The notes under the pieces were generated by a model. The model did not search any database. It saw only the letters and a program-made list of their open reading frames with translations, and was not told the origin of the DNA. From NCBI GenBank assembly GCA_930367205.1, contig OV884011.1:172867226-172931225 (forward strand): a stretch of DNA of 64,000 nt. Direction: 5' to 3'. A program made the position numbers and the translations under genes. The number at the start of each line of letters is the position of its first letter. The first letter of the stretch is position 1. The DNA comes from Acanthosoma haemorrhoidale. Its lineage: Eukaryota > Arthropoda > Insecta > Hemiptera > Acanthosomatidae. Shown one piece after another: positions 48,201-60,000 of the stretch.

Positions 48201-48930
48201 TTTTAAGCAAACAATTGATACGTCCTCTTCACTTTTTTATTACTTCTCTCATGAAAAAATGATGGAGTTGACGTGCAGTCCTCATTGAAGCGTTTTTAGA
48301 ATTGTATGCACTCCGAAAAGACGATCAAACTATACATAGATATGCTTAATGATTCAAATACAATTAAACACTGCAAAATTGTAATTGGATAATACTTTTA
48401 AGCTGCTTGATAGATCTCATGACGATTCAATAAGCGTTCCACCTGTAACTATTTGGCAAGAATTACCATCCTTTAATTAATGGGTTATGATTTGTCTGGT
48501 TTTTGCCATCAGAAGCCACTATGTTCGGCTAGCATTCGTAGCTAGCAGTAGTTATTCGCCGGAATCAGAACTGGGAAAACCCGTATGGACATTTGGCATT
48601 AAGAGAGGCAGTACAGATCATCCAAAAGAAATTTTATTTATTGGGATTATTTTAACAACATAAATAATGTATCAGCAATAAGTGATCGGAATAAAAGCTA
48701 ATTCATTTATTATTAATACCCAATTAAAAATACGTTTAAGAATAACACCTTTTCATGCTAGGTGTACCAATCGTTAATAAAATAAGTGTATGCACGTCGG
48801 AAAGAAAACTTAATTAGTTAGCGATGGAAAAAGCATAGTTTTTCAATTTTAAAACCATTGCAGTATAATATAAAGGTCAACATAATTTTAATTCAAATTC
48901 TGCAAGAATGAACACAGTTTTTTTTTCTTT
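45290..48930. other. AT-rich non-coding DNA
   Basis: Short frames only. A GC-richer piece at about 47900-48140 contains two long C tracts. Confidence 0.5.
48059..48124. repeat. Pair of C tracts (C10 and C12)
   Basis: C10 at 48059-48068 and C12 at 48113-48124, separated by 44 bases that include shorter C runs. The other strand is a run of G tracts with G-quadruplex potential. They open Pro/Gly-rich frames that are repeat artefacts. Confidence 0.85.
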
Positions 48931-48945
48931 TTTAATTAAGTAGTA

Positions 48946-48991
48946 AGGCAGATTGTAATTTTATCTTAATAAAAATTGTTGTAAAAAAAAA
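48946..48991 (+). mobile_element. Jockey family 1, 46-bp insertion with target-site duplication
   Basis: It consists of AGGCAGATTGTAATTTTATC, then TTAATAAAAATTGTTG-like sequence and a poly(A) tail, matching the extreme 3' end of the 27-kb copy. AATTAAGTAGTA at 48934-48945 is repeated exactly at 48992-49003. The boundary is uncertain by a base or two because the target starts with A. Confidence 0.9.
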
Positions 48992-49025
48992 AATTAAGTA
49001 GTATGGGATGAATAAGACCAAAGAT

Positions 49026-49056
49026 AACAATTACTTACTGTCAAAACAGGGCAAAT
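49026..49056 (+). mobile_element. Second family 1-like tail fragment
   Basis: ACAATTACTTACTGTCAAAA, then CAGGGCAAATTGTAATTG, resembles the family 1 tail (ACAATTACTTATAGCTC... GGCAGATTGTAATT) and the 45-kb copy's tail. It lies only about 23 bases after the 46-bp insertion's right duplication. It is short, so the call is tentative. Confidence 0.5.
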
Positions 49057-49059
49057 TGT

Positions 49060-52000
49060 AATTGATGTCAATTAGAAGAATTTCTAGAGAAACAAAATAA
49101 GTATATAAATAGTGTCAAACAACCAAAAAAGTTAAAAACTAGAGACTTGCTAACACACTCTTGACCCATTTTAAACCATATGTTCCATCTTAACATTTTT
49201 ATTACCTTTATTTTAAATTTGTAAAATGTAGAGCTAAGAATACTTTCCACCAACTGAAAACACAGCTTTTTAAGAATAATCATGACAACTGCGCTGGAGC
49301 TAAATTAGTGGAGATAAGTATCCATAATACAACATTAGAAAATGTTTTTAAAAAGACGAACAGGTAACCACTAAACGAAAATGGCATTTATATTGTCAAA
49401 TTACTGAATCGTGTTGCCTGAATACTTTACAATATTAATATTAATATATATTAATATTAATGATGAATATTTTACAAATTTATTCATTCGCTTTTAGATT
49501 TTAGCTTTTACTACTATGGCAAGTATGGGGAATGTGTCTGTGTGTGGTATTGATTCCCTTGCATTTCTTTGCCTCATTTAATTTTCAAAGTAACGCTCTG
49601 TGTTTACTAAATTTTAACAAGGCCGTCAGAAACTAATAAACGACAATGAACTCCCTATTCGAGTAGCTCGTATCCCACAGTAATGGAAAATTGGTCTTAT
49701 ATTACGGCTGGGAAAAAGGAAAATTACACGAAAGCAGTTGGAAGAGAATGAGGCACAGGAAGCACAGTTGCTCCCCCCTCCCCGCTAGTGAGGAGGAACC
49801 ACGCTCCGCTGGCAAGGGCGTACAGTGTGCCTTACACGTCAGTAACTCGGAAAATGACAATTAGGCATAAACTCCTATTTAAATCTAAAATGCATTACTT
49901 TAAATTTTTTAACCTGTTAGATACATTTTCATTGTAACGTTTTTGAGTAACCTCAGAAAATATGAACTATACCCATTCAAATCACATGGTCGTTCAAAAC
50001 TAAGGGAATAAGTGGTTTTAAGTTAAGGACACAATTTTTTTTTTGTCCTGAAACAATCTGAAAAATACTGCTGTGTATTATCTGGAATTTCTTTTTATCG
50101 TCCAATTTTTTTTTTCATCAATTACAAAGTAAATTTTGCCTTTTGAAACATAAATAAGAAACCAGAATGTTAAGGAAAAGCGTGAAGATATGTTCGAATT
50201 GCGGTCTTAGTCCATTCGATGGTTTATGAAATACGTTTAATGGTTGTGAAAAAAACAATAGGTATTTCTTTTTTTTTTCGACAAACTTTGCTTAATTTTA
50301 TGTTATAAATGAATCAGTAACTGAAAATATCGAAACTTTGAAATGCCATGAACCATGGAAAAAAGTTTAAAACCTTAAATAAATCCTAAACTGTGACATA
50401 AGGGGTCTGAGATTTTTCCTTTTTTTTTTTTTTTAACTTACGCAATTAGTCTATTTAAAATTTTAGATTGATAAATTCATTTTTACGATAGCTATCGCAG
50501 AACACTGTTATAGAACAGCTTGAAAGTAAAACATTTGGCTTAGAAAAAAAAAAGTCTTTTTAATTATAATGTTTCGTGATTAATTTCTGTGGTCTGTTAT
50601 GAAGATTCATCTATGCTAATTCGTCTAATAAACGAAAAAAGTGTTATTCTCGTATAAAGGGGAAATATGTTATCTCGAGAAATATAAATATGCGATAACC
50701 CTAAATCCTGTGATATTCATATAACATCAAAATGTAAATGCCTTTTCTCTTATCTCAACTTGTACAATCCTTTGTGTGGAGGCGAACAGCACACTCTCTA
50801 TCTTACCTGATACACTGGTGTAAAAGTTACGTACTGTAGTAACATATACCTCATAAATAAACCATAAGTGTAATTAAGATGTCACTTTTGTAACGTAAGG
50901 TATAGGGTGATCATGAATGCAAATTGTTCTGAAAAGCCCATAACGTGACACATGCACGCTGCTTACCTTCCGGGCCGGGTACAACACACACGATTAATAA
51001 CGGGGTTTTCCACAGGCAATTCTATATGCGAAGATTTCAATTTAGAGAATAATATTATATGGAGAAATATGTTTATAGTACCAGTGTGTGTCCAATTGTT
51101 TAAGCCATATTGCATTGTAAATTCTACAAGTGTCAGTATTTCCTTGTAAGCAAATAAAAATCTGTATTAATTAAGTGCAACACTTTAATATATCAAATCA
51201 TTACCATCTTGCAGTACCTCAACAAATCAAGAAAAAAATAACTAAACTGTAAATTAAAAGCTGTACTTTTACGCTCGTTGGTCTTATAGGGCCTCTGGTG
51301 GAGTCACAAAAACGTTATCGTTTGGCATAGAACAGTCGTCTTTCACCTGTAAGTCTGTAGGTATCTACGTATGGATGTAAATGTGTAAGTATGTAAGTCC
51401 TGGAGCGGCCACTAAAATGAATCAGTCAATTAGAAGATCAAAGGTATGCTCCATAGCACCTAGAAGTAAGATCTTGTCAAATATTTATAGTTGAATTCGA
51501 AAAACACAATCAAACTTGATAAAAGTCGGGTCTATTATAATAATTTTCTCATTTCGCAGCCAAAAATTATTTGCGATTTTCATGTACATACCTTTTCGCT
51601 TAGTTAAAAACACACTAGAAACAGTTTTTTGTTAATTTTCAATATTGTAGCCATTTAATTTTAATTTGTTGGAAAGTTGATTTTCGGTGAACAAGACACA
51701 AAACGTGCTATCACCAATTAAATTTTTATTTGTACACTTACACGTTTTTTCAACAGTTTTATTATACATGTTTTTAATACTATTTATTCATTAATTTAAT
51801 TCATTCAAACAAATTATGATAAAAAGTAAAAATAAAATTGATTATACGATATTAATGATGATACAACCGATCCACGGTTCAACTAGTGAAGCAGTAATGC
51901 TGGTATCGATTTATATTGATCGATGGCACAAGTTTATTCATGATACGTAATGCGATAAATGACTTCAGGCACGAGAGACAACCAGCCCGTCAGCAGAACG

Positions 52001-52225
52001 TTTTAGTCAGCTGTTGTTGTGGTAAGCACAATTATATATCATCACATTTACCCACACGCTGCTGTTTACTCAACACCCAATTGTTTATTCAATGGTTAAC
52101 ATGAATAAGTAAGAAATCATGGACTAATAGGTAGACGGAATAAGATAATTATACCAAGGACTGACATTTTACCAAGTATATTTGAATAGCAGCGAGCACA
52201 CAAGCTTTTAGACGATCTACAAACA
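49060..52225. other. AT-rich non-coding DNA
   Basis: Short frames only. It includes the palindrome at 49434-49461 and a GTATGTAAG-type degenerate repeat near 51345-51400. Confidence 0.5.
49434..49461. repeat. 28-bp perfect AT palindrome
   Basis: ATTAATATTAATAT followed by ATATTAATATTAAT, an exact self-complement able to extrude as a cruciform. It is pure A/T, so it may be no more than a simple-repeat by-product. Confidence 0.95.
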
Positions 52226-52232
52226 AGTCCTA

Positions 52233-52490
52233 TATGTGTCAACAACAACAGTCTGCCTTCAACAAAACCAGCATTCAATTAAACGCAATAGCGCTTTCAA
52301 CACTTCACAATGCCATTCTCAGCTGCTGATGTTGCTGCCAATCAGGGCGCTGTCTGATCTCTTACTCCAAGTAGGCTGAATCATAAGCACGTATTAACAC
52401 TTCAGCAACGTGAGCTGTTGAAAGTGCTTGTTCGTTTAGTAAATCATTGATTCGTGGGCAGACATTATTATTGGTGAATATCAACTTAAC
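52233..52490 (+). repeat. Dispersed repeat C, copy 2
   Basis: Partner of 35305-35522 with the same order of blocks. It is about 40 bases longer. No class assigned. Confidence 0.5.
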
Positions 52491-52499
52491 CCACAATCA

Positions 52500-54355
52500 G
52501 AACAGACATGGGGCTGCTCGATTTGATTTACCAAAAAAAGTTTTGATAGAGATGATTTATCTCCTATTAGGCCACTTTTGATCCTTTAGCCAGAAGTATT
52601 TTGTATAATGGACAAACCTCTGACAGTTTGATTGCGCATTTATTTGTAGGTTGATAAAATAGAGAAATGTTTTCATCACGTTTATTTATAGAAGACCTTT
52701 TGACTTACTACACATGTTTTCCTCTTGAGAGCATGACAAGAGGAAAAATAGATATTGAGATAGTTGAAGAGATGATACACATATGAAACTAGTTCATAAG
52801 TTTAAAAAAAAAATCGTAAGGTGTGCCTAAGTAAGGGACAATTATTCTACTAAGGAATACATCCTTATTAGAACAACATGGTGCATCTCTTAGACACTAC
52901 ATGAAAAATAAATGATCTATGAAACGAATTTATCACCCTAGGCTGATTCCCAATACGCACATCCATTTAAGTTCAAAAAAACAAAGGGAGAGAAATAGAA
53001 CAAAAGATATTTATTTCAAATTAAAAAAAAAGTACATACGTACATTATGAGGACTGAGTATGAATACGCATTTATTTTTTTCTTATTGTTTTTATGATGA
53101 TAATTAAATAATTTAATTAAGAGGAAAAAAATAAAAACACCTTTAACAAAATAATATACAGTAAAAGTGTACTTTTGATAGGCTTTATCTTCCTTATTAG
53201 TTGAAGTTGGCTTGTAATAAATATTTACACAAGGCATGATTCCAAATTCTCGGGAACCATATAAGTTCACGATTCTCCAATTCGCGAATGATAAACAGGT
53301 GAATGAAAAGAAATCAAAGTTGTTTCTAAAAGAGATCAACATTCATGAGCTAATTTATTTGCTTGTAGTAGCTGGTAAAAGCACAATAATAAATAATTTA
53401 AACAAATAATAGTAAATATTCGTCAGAAGAAACCAACTGGATTCGGATATAACGGAATAATGCAGGTTAATTTCTTTTGACCTCTCATAAAATTATATTT
53501 TTTAAGAATGTCATTGATATTTTTCTCTGTTACCCTCTTTGTTGTCCCGTACACCATGGGGAGTCGGCAAACACTAGTTAATACATTTATTATTTTAATT
53601 ATCTTAATATTTTAAGATTAACTATATTCTAATATATTATCTTAATTATTTTTGAGCAGTGCCTTGAAAAATCAAAATGAAAATTTAGGTCTGTATAATA
53701 AAGCTTGCCAATAAGTTGTTTGCATACCTTTATACCGTGCCTATCAGGACCGAAAACATTTATCTACACCACAGCCCGGGGTGTCAATCAATGTTTTGTT
53801 TTTTTTAATTTCAGATCAGTCGGATCTACGGTTACTTTCGTAGAATTATCAGTCCAACGGCTTAATCCCAAGAATGGTCGGCATTAATGTTAATGATTGG
53901 AATAAAGCCAAGCGGTAGATTGGACAATAAACTTCCCGCTAGAAACTTCTGTAGCACTTGAGTCAACCGTATGCTAAGTATTTGCTAAGGTATTTGCCTA
54001 AGACCTAGCGGGAACTAGAAGGCCTCAACTACACTCCAGGTATCAAGTCCCATATCCTTTCGTATACCAACTAAGTAACAAACAAACCACTTTTACCTGT
54101 ACTTCAGGTAAAATCAAGTAGCCCTATAGTAGTAGCCTACAGTCAAGATTTAAAGCGCATATTTATTGTAAGCTGACCCATTGTTGCCATTATCATTACA
54201 GAGGTAAACATAATTACCAACAAATGACAACTGCGCGCACCTGTTTGAAGTTTGTTTGAGTGACTCCTTCCGGGCTTGGCAAATCTTGACAAATTTTATA
54301 AATTCCACCGATCATAATTATATGAGGTATACGTCATACATAAGGTTTAAGTGTA
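52500..54355. other. AT-rich DNA without a supported gene
   Basis: A 108-codon minus-strand frame (53016-53342) is Phe/Tyr/Asn/Lys-rich, as expected of AT-rich DNA by chance. An acceptor-like TTTTTTTAATTTCAG lies near 53800-53814 without a convincing exon. Confidence 0.45.
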
Positions 54356-54370
54356 TCGTTTAATTGCAGA

Positions 54371-54627
54371 CCGTAGTCTTAGCTGACTACAAGGCAATAC
54401 TCACCAGCCGGCCAGCAGACGAACACCTGATGTTAAGGATCGATGAGCAGAGCCGGGAGATAATGAGTACAAATGGAAGGCCGGAAGTAATACGCGCGTG
54501 GGCCAACCGTCGCCAGCTTCCGGTCCGTAACAGTCGCCCTTTCTTCGGGCGGGTATTATTCAGGATTAGGACCTTCTGTGTCTTAGCTGTCTGTCTCATG
54601 GTACGGTTGGACGCCTGCATTGTGTAG
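54371..54627 (+). CDS. Possible exon or degraded element, GC-rich, 85 codons
   Basis: GC-rich sequence starts abruptly after TTTAATTGCAG (ending 54370), a good 3' splice-site match. The frame runs TVVLADYKAILTSRPADEHLMLRIDEQSREIMSTNGRPEVIRAWANRRQ and on to a TAG at 54625. The opposite strand is also open for about 93 codons, so the openness may only reflect base composition. I recognise no domain and see no convincing 5' donor after it. Alternatives are a last exon, a transposon piece or chance. Confidence 0.25.
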
Positions 54628-54699
54628 GGACAATGACCAACAATCGTCATATAATGCAACCAGCCCATACATACTCCATTGATGATTAGGAGATGATAC

Positions 54700-55450
54700 T
54701 CTCAGAAGATATTTAAATTTAAAAACAAATATTATAGCCTCGAACAGTCAGGCTGGCGTATAAGCCTCAGGTTCTCTAATACTGTTCGGTATTTCTGAAT
54801 ACATTTCACTTCCATAAATCTTTGGTTTGAAAAAAAAAGTTACCCTCTTTAATGTGATTAAACAACTTCTGAACAGCGACTTGACAAAGCTTAAAAGTAA
54901 GTTGGCGAGTGAACTGATCATCAAACCATGTCCAACGTAGTGTTTTTTGATAAACGAAATATACCCACTCCGTTGAAATTGTAATATTGCGTGGTGGTTA
55001 AAAAACGTTATGCTTGTGAAGTTTAAATGTTGAGAATAGTTTGAAATATTTATTTTAAATGGTTATAAAATGTATTTACACTGTCAGTCGTTTTCAAAAT
55101 TATTTATAAAGGTGAAGTAGGTAGACATCTGTGTGACCTAAGACATGGTAACGTCGTTATGTAGAGTGCCATTAGTGATATAAAAGCGAGGACTTACTAT
55201 TTTCCTCAAAGCTTTTGATTGGAACGACTGCGACTGATTTTTATTTTTTTATTCATGCAGATGTTCCGATGGATTTGCTTTTAGCTACATTTCCAAGATT
55301 TTTTATATCATTGATGATTTGAAAAGTTTCCCCAGACGTTCTATTAACAGCACGCCTTGGCTTATGGACAAGCTTGTTTGTTAAAACAATTCAATGTGAG
55401 CAGGCAAAACTTGACTCTTTTTTACTGCTAACTTCAGAAAACTGATTGAT
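54700..55450. other. AT-rich spacer
   Basis: Nothing recognised. Short inverted repeats (CGAACAGT... ACTGTTCG) lie near 54743-54790. Confidence 0.45.
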
Positions 55451-55455
55451 GATGT

Positions 55456-55818
55456 ATGGTTTATCTTGAAATACAATTATGTGTGTTTGTAAATTGGCTT
55501 CTTGTAATTCATCGTAATTATTATGATATTTATTTTATTTCTATTGCTACTTTGAAAGGTTTTTTGATATGTAGTACACTTTTGAAACTGAAAAAATGGA
55601 AAGCAATGAGATTAAATGAGAAACTTCATGGAAGGCCATGGCTGGAGACTTTGTCGTTGTGTTTACGAGATTGGCCACACAATGCTGACGCATTTTCATC
55701 TCTTTGTCCATCCACCGGCTTACACGTAAATCTTGTGTTAACACCTCATTCACAGTCCCAGTCAACATTTGTTCACATAAATACACCTAAATACATAAAG
55801 GGATGGAGAAGTAACTAG
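55456..55818 (+). CDS. Uncharacterised 120-codon open frame
   Basis: It starts at a true ATG (55456) and ends TAG. The first 40 residues are hydrophobic and Ile/Tyr/Leu-rich, while the part about residues 50-110 lies in GC-richer DNA (LHGRPWLETLSLCLRDWPHN). A minus-strand frame overlaps much of the same interval. No domain, splice signal or promoter is recognised, so coding status is doubtful. Confidence 0.15.
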   Translation: MVYLEIQLCVFVNWLLVIHRNYYDIYFISIATLKGFLICSTLLKLKKWKAMRLNEKLHGRPWLETLSLCLRDWPHNADAFSSLCPSTGLHVNLVLTPHSQSQSTFVHINTPKYIKGWRSN

Positions 55819-56021
55819 ATAAAAACTTTAACGCAATTTACACATGTAGGCCAAGCAATAAAAACCACCCAGTTCCTAAAATAGATCATGATCATCGCCA
55901 TAACATTCGTGGCTGAAAACCTACGACAGTTGACACGATGTACAGTTTACACAAACACAAAAATAATTTCAAACATGTGTAAATTATTCATTCATAAAGT
56001 AAAATATTTTCCTAAATATAA

Positions 56022-57116
56022 TCAATCAACAACAATCTTTATTGTGCAATAATTACAATCTGCCTTTTATAAGGCAATAATAATACAGATAAATGATCTC
56101 ATTCATACCATATTTACAGTCATCATTCACTCGCTCATTCATACAATAGGACATGATTGGAGAAACTGGCCATTGCCAGGACTCCCACTGTCACGCGATT
56201 ATAGCAGGTCACGAGGCCACTGCCGTTTCAGTCTCCGAGGAGGTTATAGGGATGAGTGGCGCAGTGCAAAGACTGCAAAAATCAAAGTGTGTGCAAAGAC
56301 AGGATTAGGGTGATTGGAAAGGCTACTGTGGAATTTCATAAACTTGGAAAGAATGCGTTCTAGAATGTAGGGTATATAAAGGTCGTTATGAAGGGTTTTG
56401 TTGCTGACATAATAAGGGGCATTTACTATTGTTCTCAGGACTTTAGATTGAAAGGATTGGATACGCTTGATGTTCGACTTTTTTGCTGTCCCCCATAGCT
56501 CTATTCCGTATGTCCAGATTGGTTTAAGTATAACTTTGTAGATTAGTAGTTTATTTTCTATTGAGAGATGGGATGTCCTTTGAAGCCCTAAACTGGGGTG
56601 TCCTAAAGCGTCTGTTTAGTTCTTGTCTTTTTAGTCTCGTATGTGGGTTCCAGGTCAGCCGTTTGTCGAGATGGGAGCCTAAGTACCGTACTGTCTCGGT
56701 TACATGGAGAGGAATAGAATTAAAATAAACTAGTGGACAAGTCTTGCGACAAAGGGTGAAGGTAATGTGGGAACATTTTGCTTCATTAACTTTGATCCGC
56801 CATTGATTACACCAATACTCGATCTCGTCAAGGGGTTTTTGAAGGTTATGGGACTGCAGTGTCATCTGCAAATGTGGCCAAGAAGGTATTGGGAGTAGAG
56901 GGGACATCAACGGTGTATAGGTTATAGAGGATGGGGCCTAGGACACTGCCCTGTGAAACTCCTGCATTTATGGGATAGTAGTTAGAGTATTCTAAACCAC
57001 AACGGACTTGGAAGAAGCGGTTTGAAAGGTAGCACTGTAGGATTAGGAAAAGGGTCTGTGGTAAATGTCTTTTGAGCTTGTAGAGCAAACCTGCATGCCA
57101 AACCCTGTCAAAAGCT
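56022..57116 (-). mobile_element. Jockey family 1, 1.1-kb 5'-truncated copy
   Basis: On the minus strand it begins inside the RT core at the AFDRVWHAG region (about 57115) and runs to the tail ending in an AATAAAG at about 56033-56040. Across about 56033-56250 it is nearly identical by eye to 18895-19125 and shares the 3'-UTR deletion at about 56146-56152. TAAATATAA occurs at 56013-56021 and at 57117-57125, a possible 9-bp target-site duplication, but the AT-rich motif could recur by chance. Confidence 0.9.
56280..57110 (-). pseudogene. Reverse transcriptase/C-terminal remnant of family 1 ORF2
   Basis: Minus-strand frames read LLYKLKRHLPQTLFLILQCY, GVSQGSVLGPILYNLYTVDVPS and FADDTAV (57088-56846), then after a 32-base deletion and frame change LDEIEYWCNQWRIKVNEAKCS and LTWNPHTRLKRQELNRRF (to about 56630). 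Further on come YGIELWGTAKKSNIKRIQ and QSKVLRTIVNAPYYVSNKT, the C-terminal Jockey-type segment. The catalytic FADD is intact, the upstream catalytic Asp segment is lost to 5' truncation, and the 32-base deletion lies just after FADD near 56853. The family's usual Pro in VPQG is Ser here. Confidence 0.88.
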
Positions 57117-57129
57117 TAAATATAAAGTC

Positions 57130-59160
57130 TTATTTAAAATTTAAGAACACAAAAACAAAAAGTCCAGAATCGAAAAGAAATGAAAAACTGTTCATTATAC
57201 AGAAAATGTTACTTATTTATTTGGTCAAAACGTAAAAAAAGCAATCATAACCCCTTAACTCTATATTTATTAATTATATCCAGCTTTGGAGTTGACATCA
57301 GCCCCGATAATGTCGACCTATCGTGTTTTTTGGCAGCTTCGGCGCTGACGTGAATTAAAAACGGTACGCTCAATGAAATGTTTGTACTGTAAATATCCCA
57401 GTCATTTTCCGATCGGATTATATGGAGGCAATTTTTTTTTTGTTTAATGGTAAATCAACCATATTATTTATTTTAGGACACATGGTCAGAGTGCCTGGAT
57501 ACTAAATGCAGGCAGACGTAGGATAACCTTCATCATTTGTTTTTTTGAAATAAAACTAGATTCGATACCGGGTATTAAATTTGATTTAGTACATTGTAGT
57601 GCTGCTGGATAATGGCAGGAGATCTCTGGTGGCTTTACTAGATTGTTATTTGCTTTCTCTGTTCTACTATCATGCTAGGCTCAACAATATACATTAGGGT
57701 AGACAATAGTGTGGTATGCAAGGGTGGAATGTCACCCCCCACCCCACCGCAAATTCTATCAAATGTGCACGTTTCCGCATTAGAGGAATCTAAATTTACC
57801 AAACTACCACAACCTTAATCCCCTCCAATAAACAGTTAATGAGAGAATTATATTATTATTTAGTACCTATAATTTTACCTTTATAGGAGAACTTGTCAAA
57901 GCAGGAGAAAGTGAAAATATGCTGGAAATGATTACAGATTGTTAAGATTAGAACTATATTTTTAAACAAAGGTCGGATTTCGAAAATAATTTCTAGTTTT
58001 ATTTTGGTAAATATTGTAACGATGTACAGCTTTTAATTCGTTAAAAATGTAAATTGACTGACCACTCTGGTTTACAAAGTTAAATAAATTATAATTGATC
58101 AATAATGTAGTTTCCTCACAACCAGCCAATAAATATTAGTCCTGCAGCGATTTTTTTTTATATTGAAACAAAATTAGAAAACTTATGTCATTTATTTCTG
58201 TATTTTTCATGATTTTGCTTATTATCTATCACTTTCAGATCAAAATAATTTCTTTAAATTATTAAAAATAAAATACCAACAGTCAATAGCTAGAATCCAA
58301 TCCTAATGCAATGTATCTCAACTTGAATTATAATTTTAAAACCTTGGACTACCTATCGTAAACTGCACAGTGCGATTGGTTCCTACCTTTTAATTGCATT
58401 CCTCGTTCATAAATGCTAATTTGTACAAGAAAATTTAGAGTAAATATGAATGTATTTCTAAACAGCTAAAATCAACTCTTGTACAACACAAAGCCTTTCT
58501 AGTCAGTGGTCTTTTTAGAAAACAACACCGTTACAACAACATTGTTTGCTAGAATGGAACAGGTGCTCCATGACACCTGGCTGGAGTCAGTCAGTACACT
58601 TAATCGCCTGGAGGTCAGGTTCAGGGAACCGAATGTTAGTTCCAGGTTATTTAGTTTCCGATCTCGATGGAAGAGGCTTTACTTCTAAGAGCCTGAATGT
58701 ATCCAACTATAATAACAGTAAAAAAAAAAATGGGTCTGTAACATTAAACGCACATTACACAAAACTTGGAATTTCGCTGATTTTCTCTTAGTTAAAATAC
58801 AATAAGATGAATAATAACAACCAAAAATAAAAATTAAAACATTTGCATACAATCAAATGCACTCGTTTGTATATTTTATAAATGTATTGGTTTATGTCTT
58901 GTCAAAATAGCATTCAGAATCAACTTTAGGCAAATTTGCTTAACAAATTAGAAATGCACTTTATGTATATCAGAATTTTAACGTGTTTCATAATATATCA
59001 GACATTCACTGTGTTAAACAGAACGCTTGCTATAATTGCCTATAATATATAATAATTATATACATTATTATATATATATATATATATAATATATATAATA
59101 ATATATAATTGCCTGGAGCCAATTACTTCAATATATGGAAGTGAAACAAATTTAATTCCC
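57130..59160. other. AT-rich non-coding DNA
   Basis: Short frames only. A 60-bp pure A/T dinucleotide-rich block lies near 59041-59108. Confidence 0.5.
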
Positions 59161-60000
59161 ATCAAGGTATTTGAACCCTAAGCCTTCATATCATGAAGGA
59201 GTACTTTGTGCTTATGCACTTGAAGATGCAAACATTACTTGTGTATTTAAATTAGGAGAGCATTTGGTTTTTATCCATATCCTTCCATTAAACCTCGAGT
59301 CCTTTAAAAGAACTATATATAACCACCTATCGGACATGTGGGGCTTCCTGGGCCCCAGCTGATTCCGAAGGGCCCCTTTTCTGTGACCTCGTCCTTGTAC
59401 TATTTCGGACCCCCCTCGATAAGCTCCCCAAAATGAGTTTGAGCACACAAACATCGGCGTTTATGGCCTGTGGATTTTACCCCATGTTTATTTTCATCTA
59501 TTTACTATGTATACCTAGTACCTGCGCATAACCAGACGGTATACAGGAGTATAAAACAAATTTTTGATTAGAAATAAAAAATAAAGAAAGCTTCGGCTCC
59601 TTTTCTCGAACACACATTCATTTGAGGAAAGTTAACTATGTATTTAGAAAATGTTATAATTAAACTTTTGGCCCCGAGTCAAAGGGAGAGAAAAAAAAAA
59701 AGGCTGATGGGGAGCGCCGATGGGCCGAAAGGAGCGTAAAAAGTAAAGAGGGCGTGTGATGGAATTCGAATTCTTTGAAAGTAACAGACGAGCTGAACAG
59801 TAACGCGTCCAATGAAAGCTAAGGGTGGAGAGTTTTAAAGGGTTTACTGAAGGCTCCACGGAAAGGGTAGGGGGGGGGGGAGCGTCTTTTCATTAAAACC
59901 CTGATAAGGAAAAGGGATTCAACTCATTTACCTCAATGGGACTGAAGCACTTGCTTCCATATTAGCGTGAATTATAGCGAGTACCACGAAAGCTCAGACA
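59160..60000. other. Two GC-richer patches and a G11 run
   Basis: Patches at about 59330-59450 and 59670-59880. The second ends in G11 (59870-59880) and carries a 71-codon minus-strand frame without a recognised domain. Not matched elsewhere in the window. Confidence 0.35.

Noticed and set aside
53016..53342. 108-residue minus-strand protein
   Set aside because: Composition is what AT-rich DNA gives by chance, with no domain and no supporting signals.
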